Below, piece by piece: positions 39,074 through 50,167 of a DNA stretch of 64,000 nucleotides (its first letter is position 1; each line of letters opens with the position of its first letter). The notes beneath the pieces were generated by a model. The model made no database searches and had not been told where the DNA came from. It saw only the letters and a list, made by a program, of their open reading frames with translations. The position numbers and the translations under genes are program-made. Source of the DNA: Rhytidiadelphus loreus (taxonomy: Eukaryota > Streptophyta > Bryopsida > Hypnales > Hylocomiaceae); contig OX344762.1 of the NCBI GenBank assembly GCA_947034895.1, positions 6,515,501 to 6,579,500 of the forward strand, in the 5' to 3' direction.

Positions 39074-39478
39074 AATGGCGACTGCGGGTGGAGGAGAACG
39101 CTGATGTACCCGAGGTCGCCCCTGGGGCGCGTGCGGGTCCTGAAGTGGGGCGAGTGCGGGTCAGCCCAGTGCTCCAGGGCGACCGCGGGTCCGGAAGTGG
39201 GGCGACTGCGGGTCAGCGCAAGTGCTCCAGGGCGACCGCGGGTCCTAGAGTGGGGCGACTGCGGGTCTGGACAGGTGCTCCAACGCGACCACGGGTCGAA
39301 GGAGCCCGGGCGAGTGGGCGACCGCGGGTCCAGGGCGACTTCGGGTCCAGGGCGACTGCGGGTCCTAGGCGACCGCGGGTCCAGGACGACCACGGGTCCA
39401 CTTTGCGAAGGCGACCGCGGGTCCTGGGCGACAGCGAGTCTTGGGTGACAGCGGGTCCCAAGCGACCGCGGGTCCATC
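39074..39478. promoter_or_regulatory. Motif array 2 (GGGCGACTGCGGGTCC) upstream of gene C
   Basis: About two dozen close variants of GGCGACYGCGGGTCC occur in one orientation over 400 bp, directly beyond the shared box of gene C. It has no coding sequence; open frames through it come from the repeats. Confidence 0.75.
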
Positions 39479-41238
39479 TATTAATGCATGGACTTTTCTT
39501 TTCTTTCTTAGTACATGTTTATAGATTGTGATATTTTTTTCCATTTTTCCTTGCGCTGGGAAAGTGGCGATACTAAATGTTACGGAGGGGCTCCAAGCTT
39601 CAACATTCATCCACGTACTGGATAGAAAATGTGATACTAAGTATCTAAAATTCTATTTTCATTTACATTGTGGCGATTTCATCGAAGACTTTTCTAGAAG
39701 TTGAAGTTTTTCTAGCAATTTCATCCAAAATTTTCCTAAAAAATTCCTATAGCTTATAGCTAGCCTAAATTTTTTGTTGCTTTTGAGCACCAAATCTCAA
39801 GGGAAAAAAAAAGGATTGTGAGCTCAATCCCATTTGTGTTGCAAAATTTATGGAATACTAGTTTATACTTTATACTATATTTGGGGAGCCATTAGGGTTG
39901 AGGTCGGTTGTGGTACAAATGGATTCCTTATTGATTATCTGAACAAAAGTTAAATCTTTGCAATTGTTTTAGAAGAAGTTCTTGTTAACTAATTTTTTTC
40001 TTATTAATTAATTTCATTGTTAATTCTTAATTTTATTGTAAATGACTTATTTCATTGTTAATGACTAATTTTATTGTTAATAACTAATTCAATTGTTAAT
40101 AACCAATGTTATGATTATTAAGTATTAACCATTGCAATTGTAACAATAATGTCTTTGTAATTGTTTTGACATGAGATGTTCATTATGTATTTTTGGATGT
40201 AGACTCAAATTACATACTATGTTACACACACTAATTTTGGTAAATTACATGCCTAATAACTAAATTTCTTGTACGGACACAAATCTATAAATGAAAGTCA
40301 TTGTTGGACTTATATCATACTCCAACCATCTATGAAAGAATGTGTGTTTTTATCAATTTGGATGACATATACCAAAAAAAAGAATATGGTAGGAAAACAT
40401 TATGCTACTAGGAATAATATATATGGTAAAACTAGATTTACATTTATTATTGAATTCATCCAAGTTTTCTCGAATTGCGTGTTTAATAAATGACAAAGAT
40501 TATGGCTACATATCTTTTTTGCAATATCCACTCTTGTTTCATTGTCTCAAAAAAAAAAAGGGGTCGCAAGAAGTCAATGAACTTCCTTTTTCCAAATAAA
40601 ATAAATAGGAAGAGAGCGAAAAAGGTTAAATAAATAAATAAAAACATCTCTCATCTATTTTGAAATAGGTAAAGTACGAATAAAAAGGAAAAGTCTAAAA
40701 AAGTCTAAAATGTATGTTTCCTATATTTGAATTAGAATAAATAGGAAAAAAAAACCAACTTGCTTTTATTTTTGGAAATAGAAAAAATAATAAGAGAATG
40801 TAAATGATGTATGGCTTACATTTTTTTAGGGATTGAAAAAACAACTATTTGAATTCAATGACCATGAAAGTAAAACTCCTTTCAAGTGCATACTAGCACA
40901 TTTTATTCAAGAAATAATACAAGTCTTCAACATCAATTACCAACTAATTTATTTTCATTTTCTTATTTTCCTTGCGTCCATTATATACTACGGAATCAAA
41001 AAGGACCAAGAACATTTGAATTCAAAAGTTGTTATACTTTGCATAACAATGTGTAAAAGGCCATATTCAATATATACAATTTGACAAATAGCCCATTGAG
41101 TAATTGTTTTTCTAAAGACAAGGCGCGTAGCATAAAATTCCTTCATATATTATAGGAAAATATTACAAAGTAAGCAACACATAATTGGCCACCAAGCTCA
41201 TTGCTTGCAGCACTAAACTCTTGCTCTAGACTATCCTA
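39479..41238. other. AT-rich stretch inside the transposon, no gene seen
   Basis: The sequence is low in GC with simple runs and repeated ATTGTTAAT-type phrases near 40.0-40.15 kb. No ORF with recognisable content or splice pattern was found. Confidence 0.5.
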
Positions 41239-42543
41239 TTACAAAGGTGAGTCTCGGAACACCAATTTGGGGGGCATCATGGACCATGGTGGAGACATAA
41301 GGGAATTTGTGATCTCTATACACGTTGGTCTCTTCTTTGGGTCAGTGTTCACGAGTTCACGCAACTTCATTCCAAAGTACATTGATCCCTCGCGGTTCTT
41401 GAACAAATCCTTGTCCCAATTGTCCATATCACCAATTCTCATCCATTCGGTCAACTTCCCAATAGAATACGAGTCTGACTGTTGCGTATAATTATACCGT
41501 TGTTGCATGATCGGTATGCTTGTATCGGAATTTGGAGGTCCATATGCATAAAACAACTCCGGGGCAACCCACCAACGACCTTCTCGGTATTGATCCCTCT
41601 CGGCCTTAGATGGCTTTCCAAAATGTGAAGGCGCGTTTTCGTCAAAACGACTTGATATTCCAAAATCACAAATTCCAATGTTGATTATGTCGTTTGAATA
41701 ATCCGGAAAATGCAACATGATGTTCATGGGAGACAAGTCATTGTGTAGCACGCGGCACTTGTGCATGAGATTTGTCACATATACTAAAGCCCATGCCAAC
41801 TTTGCCTTGTGCCTTCGGAAGAGACCAAGTTCTTTTTGTTTCTCTTCAGGAAGTCTTGTGGCTTTTTGCATTTCATGCCAGTCAATGGTTGGTGATACAG
41901 AACGATCTAAATGCCTCAACTCATTCAAATGGCCCCCATTCCACCACAAAGTGTACGCTTCATTCGTGCGAGAATGAATGGCAAAAAACTTAATGATGCC
42001 AGGGTGGTTCAAGGGGCATGCAAGGGCCTCCATGGATCGTTGCGCTCTCCCCTCGCGCGGGTTTATTGCCTTGGATACTTTCCCAGCAAAAGCGATGTAG
42101 CTTGGAATTGTATCCATTCCTTCAATGCGTACCTTACGCACTTTTGCATACCCCCCTTCACGTTCAAAAGCACTAAGGGGCACCACTTTCGCCGTATCGG
42201 GGATCCACGTGATACACAATCCACCATCTCGTGCAAATGCTGCCTGCACCGCTGCATTTTTCCACTTAAAACCCGTTGCTGAGCCTCTTGCCAATTTCTT
42301 CACTGCGCTGGACCACCACTCCATTTTTTGGCTGAATGCCTTGATGTCTTCTGATTCCTCTACTATCGGAAGAAACGGTCGATGTTCCTCCATCAATTTC
42401 TTGGTATTGAACATCACCGCTTTCAATGTGTTATCAAGCCATTCAAATAGTCTCGAAGAATATGTCAAGTCAATGTCTGCGAAATCATCGGATCCCTTTA
42501 GCTTGGTTAAAATCCATGCTTGTAAATCGTTTGGCAAGGCCAC
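41239..42543 (-). CDS. Cargo gene D: protein kinase-like protein, main exon
   Basis: This 434-codon open frame holds a kinase fold in its second half. There is a glycine-poor loop EGGYAKV (about residues 129-135), AGK with the likely ATP-contacting Lys155, a helix-C region around Glu172 before HPGIIKF, catalytic loop VLHNDLSPMNIML (Asp269, Asn274), DFG at 293-295, APE at 327-329 and DPKKRPT in the C-lobe. HND replaces the usual HRD, so it is non-RD. The first ~120 residues are unrecognised. The frame starts at a GTG with an in-frame stop 15 bases upstream. An AG acceptor-like site lies just before it, so a separate 5' exon is likely. I see no inactivating mutation. Why a transposon would carry a kinase is unknown. 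Confidence 0.8.
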   Translation of the reverse strand: MALPNDLQAWILTKLKGSDDFADIDLTYSSRLFEWLDNTLKAVMFNTKKLMEEHRPFLPIVEESEDIKAFSQKMEWWSSAVKKLARGSATGFKWKNAAVQAAFARDGGLCITWIPDTAKVVPLSAFEREGGYAKVRKVRIEGMDTIPSYIAFAGKVSKAINPREGRAQRSMEALACPLNHPGIIKFFAIHSRTNEAYTLWWNGGHLNELRHLDRSVSPTIDWHEMQKATRLPEEKQKELGLFRRHKAKLAWALVYVTNLMHKCRVLHNDLSPMNIMLHFPDYSNDIINIGICDFGISSRFDENAPSHFGKPSKAERDQYREGRWWVAPELFYAYGPPNSDTSIPIMQQRYNYTQQSDSYSIGKLTEWMRIGDMDNWDKDLFKNREGSMYFGMKLRELVNTDPKKRPTCIEITNSLMSPPWSMMPPKLVFRDSPL

Positions 42544-43264
42544 ACTATGTGAGTGTTTTTTACCCCCCCATGATAAATAAATTCACAACATGTTCTTGTT
42601 TATTTTCACTTGTTTTGCTAGGGGTGTCTAAGCGTCGTCCATTGTGCCTTCCAAGCAATGAACTCTTTCTTTAAATTCCTACATGTTCCTACTTGTGTCA
42701 AAAGAAGTTTAGTTTTTACTTAACTAAGGTTATTCCTTTAATTGGTTCAAAGCTAAGGTCACGGTGGTTTCTAAGTATAAGTAATTACAGTCTAAATTTA
42801 ACTACTTAAGTTTGTAGGACTTCTCATGCGATTTCTAAAAACATAAGATTCATTGAAATCCAACCTTCCTAGCCAAGGTTAAGGGCGGATGAAGTTTTGT
42901 CCTAAAAAGACCCTGAAAACTTCATCCAGTGTTTTAAAATACTTCCCTAATTCAATTAATTCTGAAATTTGACCTACTGGCTTAAGTTAATATTTGGTAT
43001 TTATGGTTTTAATTTCAAGTCATTTGGATGATTTCTACCCAAATTCTTACCTATTTTTCATCCATTCATAACTTCTTCAATTTTGATCCAAATTAGTCGT
43101 ATGATACCTTTTTAGAAAGATATGGACCTAAGCTTAAATATCATACTCTAAAATTTTAAAATTGAAATAGTCTAGTCTGACTGACTTGATCCTCTAATTC
43201 GGTTCCTATGTCTAAATACTACTTTTGAAAGTTAAAAAGAAAATTCAAGAACTCAAATTCATAC

Positions 43265-43327
43265 CTCGGGGTTAATGTCATTGTGAAGGTTGTAGTGTAC
43301 TCCCTCGATATCTTCATTGTTCGCCAT
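43265..43327 (-). CDS. Possible first exon of the kinase gene
   Basis: On the minus strand an ATG opens a 21-codon frame (MANNEDIEGVHYNLHNDINP, then E) that ends exactly at a GTATGA donor. It is in the right place and orientation to supply a start codon for the kinase gene. Joining it directly to the acceptor at about 42545 does not keep the frame, so another exon or a different acceptor would be needed. Confidence 0.35.
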
Positions 43328-46226
43328 CTTCCTTAGTCCTTTGATAATTTTGCCCACGGCTTAAAAAAGGTGTTAAATACAAGTCTAGGTTCTATTTCTC
43401 AACTTCTTCCTTCCCTTTTCTTTCTTTCTTCTTCTTTTACTTCTACACTATTTAGACTCTATTATTTGATCCTCTCTAAACAATAATTGACTTCCAAACT
43501 TTTCAAGTCAATTATTATTCTATCCTATTTCTAATGGTCTAAAATACTTTGCAAAGATTTCCAACCTAATCCTATCAACTTCCAAATTCCACTCATCAAT
43601 GGTATAATTATGCCATTTTTCTTGTTCTCCACTTCATTCTATGCTTCCATCTTTGAATTTTTGAACTCTAAGTTTCTATGATAGTAATAGTTGGTAGTTG
43701 AGAGAAAGAGTGGTGAGTTTAGAGTTGCTAATTTCTACTACTTTCTTGCTAATTTCCACTATTTTTAAGTGCTAATTGCTACTTCTATGAAAGGTTTCTA
43801 AATTTGCTCCTCCCCCTTCTCTTCAACCGTTATGCTTCTTCACCTACTTCTCCTCCCTATATTTTTTCTTTCCTAATTCCTATACTCTATGACAACTTTG
43901 AAAAGACACATAAAGACAAACAATTTGTTTTTGTTTTTGTTTTGGGGAAGGGGAGATCAATTCCCCTCCCTCGGCTTGGAGGCAAAGCGCATATGCCTGG
44001 ACCGGCGCGGCCTGGCCACCCCGCCTGTTGGGAGGCCTGCCTGCTTGCCGGCTCGGGTCGGGCCGGGGGCTGAGAGCCCGGTCCCAGTCCCTAGCTAGTC
44101 CCTGCTGGGGCTTGGCCACCTGGCGGGGCTTGGCCACCTTGCTGGGGGTTTGGCCGCCCTAGCGGGTTTTCTTTCCGGGGCTGGCTCTAGAAGCTGGCCC
44201 CAAAAACGAACACAAATTTGGATTTTTTGTGGATTTTCTCACGACAAATATTTTCTTCTAGGCGGTAAACTTGGAGGCTAACTTGGGAATTCAAAGCTCC
44301 GCCGTCTATTGGATAATATTCTAAATTTAAGATAGTTTCTAACACCTAGGTTCAAAGCTCCGCCGTATTTCTAGGAAGTACTAACACATTTAGAACACTC
44401 CTAACCGTACAAAGCCAGAGCTTCACCGTGAGTTGGAATATGAGAGATTTCCTAGACAAGTTTCTAAAGAGTTTGGCTTGTCCAAGGGAAGAGATAGGAC
44501 ACAAAACACAACACTTAAGAAATTTACAACAAGTGAGTGTTAGCGATACAAAATACAAACATAATTAGTACAAATTGAGAAATAACAAGCTAAAGGACTT
44601 CCCTAAGCGGCATCGCCAATCACAAGGGAAGAACCTCTAGAATTAGTACAAAGTTAGTCCCAAAACACCAACAAAAGTTGCCCAAAGAAGCAACACACAA
44701 AGTTAGAGCAACAAAACACAACTAATACTTGTCCAAAACTCCCAAAACATGCACAAATCAAACACAAGGTTTGAAGGGACCCCAAAGTCCTTCAAAGCTT
44801 GCAAAAACAACAACAAGATGAGCTTGAAATGCTCAAAAAACACACGTTGACAACTTTGGCTCAAAAAATGACCAAAAACTCCACGTTAATGGAGCATGTG
44901 TATAAATTTGCCAAAAAATGGCAAGAAGGGGTGAGAAGAGAGGAGAATGAGTGCCCTTTTATACGTTTCCAAGGGCACTCAACTCCTCTCATTTTCCTAC
45001 GGTAATCTTATCACTTAGGATTTTCATCCTAATTTTCCCTATTTTCACTTCTACGCTGGACCTAACTTCTAACTTTTGGAGTTTAACTCCAAATCACAAA
45101 CGGATTGCGCCATTGGCTTCAGAAGGCCATTTTTAGTCTAAAGGTACCCCCTCCCCCTTTTCTATCACTAAAAACTCAATGAATCCTAACGCCAACTTAA
45201 CGACCAAAAAGGGTAAAAACCCAACTTTTGGAGTTTGACTTTTCTATGAAAAGTAAGTGGCCTAGGCTCTTTAGTAGGTGTAAGGGAGTAAGAAAAGACC
45301 TAACTTTGACCTCATTCCGATTTCGTATGCTCCCGAAACGCTGGTCAACTCCATGATAATCTTTAAATTTGCCGGTCTTAAAGGAATCTTGCAAGTTCGG
45401 GTACTTCTGGCTATCAGAATGTCTTGAAACTTGTTGAAGCATCTTATTAACATAAAACAAGATACTCTAATTTTTAGTGAGATTTTACCGCAATTTGGGT
45501 AATTTCTAGGATTTCTAGAATTTCCCATCGTAGGTTTTGAGCGGTTGACTGCTCGGAAAAAGATCTTTGATGATCAGAAAAAACCGAGACTTTTTGTGGA
45601 ACCTCTCATGGAATTCCACAACCCATGTGCAAGCTCATATTCTTACTTTGCACAATGGTCATAGGAGATTCGAAGGATGCCATCTCCTAGAATTACCGGT
45701 GTCTAGGGAATCTTCCACATAAAGAAGAATCTTGGTAAATCAACTTTGCCGTTGAGCTCCTAACGTGGTATAGACGCCAAAACACCATCCCTTGGCCATA
45801 GATTCTCTCTACTGGCCCGTCTTGAATTTGTGCCACCTACAGGCTAACAATTGGGGTTTCTACTAAATTGGATAAACGTTTTGGAACTGAAACCTCTCTT
45901 TGGGAATTGACTTTAGGGTTCTCACCTAGGTTCCCTCGGACCAAATTGGCCATCGTTTGTCACAAGTAGGGTAGATTAGGCTATTATGGGCAATATCACT
46001 CAATATGTACAATTTGCCCTATTTCCCGGGTTTCAACCTATATACAAGCGGTTTTATGAACTAACTAAGCCAAAACACTCAATTTATGCCCATATACCGT
46101 ATTGGTATGTGACATACTCATTTTGGCTTTCTACTCTTTTTTGGGCTTTTTGTACCTAAAACCTAACTTAATTTTGCAAAAATTGAAAAAAAGAAAATCA
46201 TGAGTCCCAAGTGACGAATTGGGAGC
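43328..46226. other. ~2.9-kb block of unknown type, perhaps a later insertion
   Basis: No coding gene is supported. It has a GC-rich part at 43970-44190 with repeated GGCTTGGCCACC phrases, then ~2 kb of mixed sequence with repeated AAAGCTCCGCCGT phrases (44.29 and 44.35 kb). A small hairpin lies near 44951-44985 (GAGTGCCCTT...AAGGGCACTC). Its right edge abuts the abrupt end of the truncated paralogue at 46.2 kb, so part of it may be an inserted retroelement or LTR. I could not define both ends. Confidence 0.35.
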
Positions 46227-46520
46227 TCACACACTACCAGTTGTAGGACACCTCAAATAGCTTGCCTCCAAGAATTGTACACTTTTCCCTGCGTACCACT
46301 GGAGACACGCTTCGTATGCATATCGGGTATAACTCGGGGGAGGATAGTTGGAGTCCTTGTCATGTGCTGACTTCTGCTTCTTGCCCTTCCGTCGCTCTTG
46401 ACTCCCTCCTTCTTCGTTTTCATTTACAGCTATCGGAACCTCGAAAAAAATTGGATCATCAAGGTCCAGATCCCATAAAGACTTTCTCCTTGTAGTGTTG
46501 CCTTCATGTGGAAAAGCCAT
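46227..46520 (-). pseudogene. Truncated paralogue of the cargo family (gene H)
   Basis: A 97-codon frame starts MAFPHEGNTTRRKSLWDLDL, continues through an acidic and Lys-rich stretch, then reads YTRYAYEACLQWYAGKSVQF. The Y-x2-C-x2-W spacing and position resemble the start of the domain shared by genes A, C and F. The similarity ends abruptly near 46.23 kb. The gene has the same upstream equipment as the others: shared box at 46.60-46.65 kb and motif array at 46.68 kb. It is probably a family member cut off by insertion or deletion. Confidence 0.55.
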
Positions 46521-46596
46521 GTTGTACTTAGGAACAATTCAAAACCGTAGTTCAAAATTCGTAGATTGAAAGGGTAAAAATTCCCCCCCCAATTGA

Positions 46597-46652
46597 AACC
46601 CTAGCCCACGGGCACGCATCCAGCCACCTGAAGGTAGGTGAAAGACAGTGCG
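46597..46652 (-). promoter_or_regulatory. Shared box before gene H
   Basis: On the minus strand, CACTGTCTTTCACCTACC then TGGCTGGATGCGTGCCCG and a GGGTTTCAATT phrase, about 80-130 bp before the start codon. It is the same module as at genes C, F and G. Confidence 0.7.
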
Positions 46653-46679
46653 CAAGGCTAAAGTAAGGTGAGAATCGAA

Positions 46680-47115
46680 AGTGGGGCTAACGCTTAAGTA
46701 CCCGAAGTCGCCTCAGGACGCGTGCGTTTGGGTAACTGCGGGTCGGAAGGGGGCGACTACGGGTCTGAGGAGGGGCGACTGCGGGTCTGAAGACAGCGGG
46801 AATGGGCGACTGGGCGTTTTTGGAGCGCTGAAATGGGCGACTGCGCATCAAGGGCGATTGCGGATCGTGGGCGACCGCGGGTACCAACTAAACCATCCCA
46901 AAACTTGCACACGCGGTCGCCCACAAAGAAGTCTCTTCGACCCGCAGTCGCCCCCTACGCGCAGCCGCCCCACTGGAGATTGAGTTTGCATTTTCCAGAA
47001 AATTAGTCTCCCTCCTTGACCCGTAGTCGCCCCCTACGCGCAGTCGCCCTGATTCAAATGTGTTTTTTGCTTCGTCGATGACCCGCGGTCGCCCCTGACC
47101 CGAGGTCGCCCTAAA
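46680..47115. promoter_or_regulatory. Motif array 3 upstream of gene H
   Basis: Forward GGGCGACTGCGGGTC-type units run to about 46890, then reversed GACCCGCAGTCGCC units to 47115. The reversed part includes the pair GACCCGCAGTCGCCCCC + TACGCGCAGTCGCCC that is expanded in array 4. Confidence 0.7.
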
Positions 47116-47420
47116 CCAACAACCAATCTGACCCAACACTAATTAGCATCTGCAGCATATTCTAATTGATTTTTCCTTATCTCACATCCAAAATTGGTAA
47201 TAAATGTTAGGCGTCAGTTCATATCAAAGACATAGCAAGGCAATGGAAGAATTATTCTCACAATGTGAAGGGTTTCCCAAACCCTAAACCCTAGACCCTA
47301 GACCTTGGAAAACAATAATACAACTTTTATCTAGAATCAAATCCTTAAACCTACATAAAATACTTACACATCCTACACGAGATGTAGTGTTTTAGACCTA
47401 AAACAGAATCATGTCTTTTT

Positions 47421-47945
47421 TGTCTTGTTGAATTTGTAAACAAAATGGAGGAAGTAACATATGATTAAAGGGAATTAGAAACAATAAGGGAGAGGTCCCA
47501 AAAAAAACACCATCTCGTGAATCATGCCCAAATAAATCTAATTACACCTCCCCACTATTAGAATGTATATAAAACTTTCATTTGGAACTTCTTGCCAAAG
47601 GAGTGTTGGAGAGCTAATGCAAAACCTAGGATTTGTTTGTCTTGTTGAATTTGTAAACAAAATGGAGGAAGTAACATATGATTAAAGGGAATTAGAAACA
47701 ATAAGGGAGAGGTCCCAAAAAAAACACCATCTCGTGAATCATGCCCAAATAAATCTAATTACACCTCCCCACTATTAGAATGTACATAAAACTTTCATTT
47801 GGAACTTCTTGCCAAAGAAGTGTTGGAGAGCTAATGCAAAACCTAGGATTTGTTTGTCTTGTTGAATTTGTAAACAAAATGGAGGAAGTAACATATGATT
47901 AAAGGGAATTAGAAACAATAAGGGAGAGGGGTCCCAAAAAAAAAA
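47421..47945. repeat. 217-bp tandem repeat, about 2.4 units
   Basis: Copies starting TGTCTTGTTGAATTTG lie at 47421, 47638 and 47855, an exact 217-bp period with very few differences. The third copy stops at GGTCCCAAAAAAA. It lies between motif arrays 3 and 4 and is non-coding. The high identity suggests a recent expansion. Confidence 0.9.
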
Positions 47946-47964
47946 TTAATCTTGTGAAACATGC

Positions 47965-48660
47965 CCATACCCGTAGTCGCCCAAAGCGCAGTCACCCTAG
48001 AACCCCAGGTCTGATTTTGGAAGTGATCTGGGGACCCGCAGTCGCCCCCTATGCGCAGTCGCCCTGATGGAAGGGGGAAGATTGCATTTTCGAAATTTCT
48101 GGTATCTCCCACCTTGACCCGCACTCGCCCCCTACGCGCAGTCGCCCTGATTGAAGGGGGGAGATTGCATTTTGAAATAGTTAGGTTGCTCCCACCTTGA
48201 CCCGCAGTCGCCCCCTACGCGCAGTCGCCCTGATGGAAGGGGGGAGATTGCATTTTCGAAATTTTTGGTGTCTCCCACCTTGACTCGCAGTCGCCCCCTA
48301 CGCGCAGTCGCCCTGATAGAGGGCGGAAAAGTATTTGGTGTCTCCCTCCCCTTCCATATGGGCGACTGCGCGTAGGGGGCGACTGCGGGTCAAGGAGTTT
48401 GCATTTTCTCCTTGACCTGCAGTCGCCCCCTATGCGAAGTCGCCCTAATGGAGGGGGGATTTTGAAATGTGTTTCCCCCTCGAGGACCCGAGGTCGCCCT
48501 GACCCACGGTCGCCTTGATCCGAGGTCGCCCTTGAAAGACGCGAGGGATCCTTGGGCCGGACCCACGATCGCCCCACGCACAGTTGCCCCATGCGATGTC
48601 GCCCTAGTATCCATGTTAGGGTTAGCGCATGCGCCCCTGGCGACCGCGGGTATTTCATGG
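47965..48660. promoter_or_regulatory. Motif array 4, satellite-like, upstream of gene G
   Basis: The pair GACCCGCAGTCGCCCCC + TACGCGCAGTCGCCC, with a spacer containing GGGGGGAGATTGCATTTT, repeats at roughly 100-120 bp. At about 48358-48445 one unit is inverted against the next, forming a long imperfect hairpin around GGAGTTTGCATTTTCTCC. It ends just before the shared box of gene G. Confidence 0.7.
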
Positions 48661-48694
48661 GTTGTTCCAGCCTGTGGTCCATAATTTTCATAAC

Positions 48695-48738
48695 TGCGCC
48701 TTGTAGTTCACCTACCTTGTAGTGGCTGAATGTGGGCC
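48695..48738 (+). promoter_or_regulatory. Shared box before gene G
   Basis: TGCGCCTTGTAGTTCACCTACC followed by GTGGCTGAATGTGGGCC is a diverged copy of the module at genes C, H and F. Confidence 0.55.
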
Positions 48739-48847
48739 TAATGTTGTGGAGGTCTCGTGGTTTTTTTGGTTTCCCACAAACAGCCAACAATACAGCAGAC
48801 ACTTCTTGTATACTTCAATGAACCCAAAATCTTTTCCATTAGTTTAG

Positions 48848-50167
48848 GATAGTGAGAATATCAAAGCCATTTGATGTAGAGGGCCTTGAAACGGCAATTG
48901 CATTCATTGTGGCAAAGTTGTTGAATAATAAGGATGCACACACAAATGGGTGTGAAGTCACCGAAAAAGGGTACACTAAATTCACATTTAAAACAATTAG
49001 CAATTCAAATGAAAATGATTCATTTGGTTCTTCATTGATTCTCTTTCATTTTTGGGTGTTATAGTAACGTAGGGGGGCCTCAATTGTTATGTAGCCTATT
49101 CAAATTTAATCTTCTTCCATTGCTAATGATTAGTTATTTGGCTCCTTACAGGCTTAATGGCAGGTGTTCAATTTAGCAAGTGCTCAGAGGAAGTCATAAT
49201 TATTCTCGACCATGAATATTTCCGGTAAAAATTTGTTTAGTTTGCGTTTGACTTCCTTATTGTCATCCACTTGTATTGTAGACAATGTCTTTTTAATAGG
49301 TGGGAGAATCACCATGACAATGACTATTCTATTGGAATTGATTTGTGATCTTTGAAATAGGATTAAGGACTTTTGGAAAGGCTACAAATTGTATTGCTTT
49401 GCTCATTATGGCCAATGCAATGAGTCCAAAGGCCATTTCCAAGCCAGCAAAATGGGTGAGTAAAATATTGCCCTTCATTTTGTATAGGTGATTTGAATCC
49501 TTGAATAATGAAATGAACATGTATTAATGAACATTTCTAGTTGGATAGTTAGTGGTGGACATTTCATCTCACTATTAGTGCTTATTTGCTGCAGAACGAG
49601 TGATGTGTTTGATACAAAACACACGCGATATTGTTTGGGGAGCCAAATTTGATGAGGCCATTAGGGAGGGGTGGGCCATGATGGAAGAATATGTGTGGGT
49701 TCGGCAAGGAAAAGATTGCACAAACCTCAGGTTCGGTTGTTCTAGTATAGAACTTGTATTATAAGATTATATGCTAAAAATACCCATATGTAGTTGTTAT
49801 GTTTTAATATTCATTGATATGGGGGGCCGGGAGATGCAGGGCTTTATTAGAAGAATTTGAGGATGTCGAGAAACTTTTCGAGTCTGAGAATGGATGCTTG
49901 TTGTTACAACTCATTAAGGTTAGTGCAATACCACAACACGAGTTAATATACTTGCTAGGTTAGTATTGTTTGTACCCCATTTTGTGAATATCATATGTAC
50001 TAATGACAATTCCACCTTAGGATGATGAACACGGGACGGAACGCGCATTTACACAATCTCTGAGCGTTCAAATCAACACCACGGATATCTTTGAGCAGAC
50101 CAATAATAGGTTAAACCAAGCTCGCGCAAACTTGGACAACCTTGTGCCACGGGCAAATCGTTCGTGA
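48848..50167 (+). CDS. Cargo gene G: spliced gene of unknown function, at least six exons
   Basis: Exons at 48848-49026, 49152-49224, 49361-49455, 49595-49730, 49840-49918 and 50021-50167 all have GT-AG borders and compatible phases, giving at least 235 residues. No single long open frame marks the gene, so simple ORF scans miss it. Readable parts are KPFDVEGLETAIAFIVAKLL, GVQFSKCSEEVIIILDHEYF, FWKGYKLYCFAHYGQCNESK, VMCLIQNTRDIVWGAKFDEA, ALLEEFEDVEKLFES and a C-terminus rich in Asn/Gln ending at TGA (50165-50167). A short first exon supplying the ATG is missing; a candidate ATG is near 48740. I do not recognise the family. It is the only clearly multi-intron gene in the transposon, so it may be captured host sequence. 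Some donors (for example TTTG/GTTCTT) are weak. Confidence 0.55.

Noticed and set aside
48215..48802. 195-codon minus-strand frame, and similar frames at 39004-39477 and 46687-47139
   Set aside because: They run through the motif arrays in several frames and both strands, as expected for repeats lacking stop-like words.
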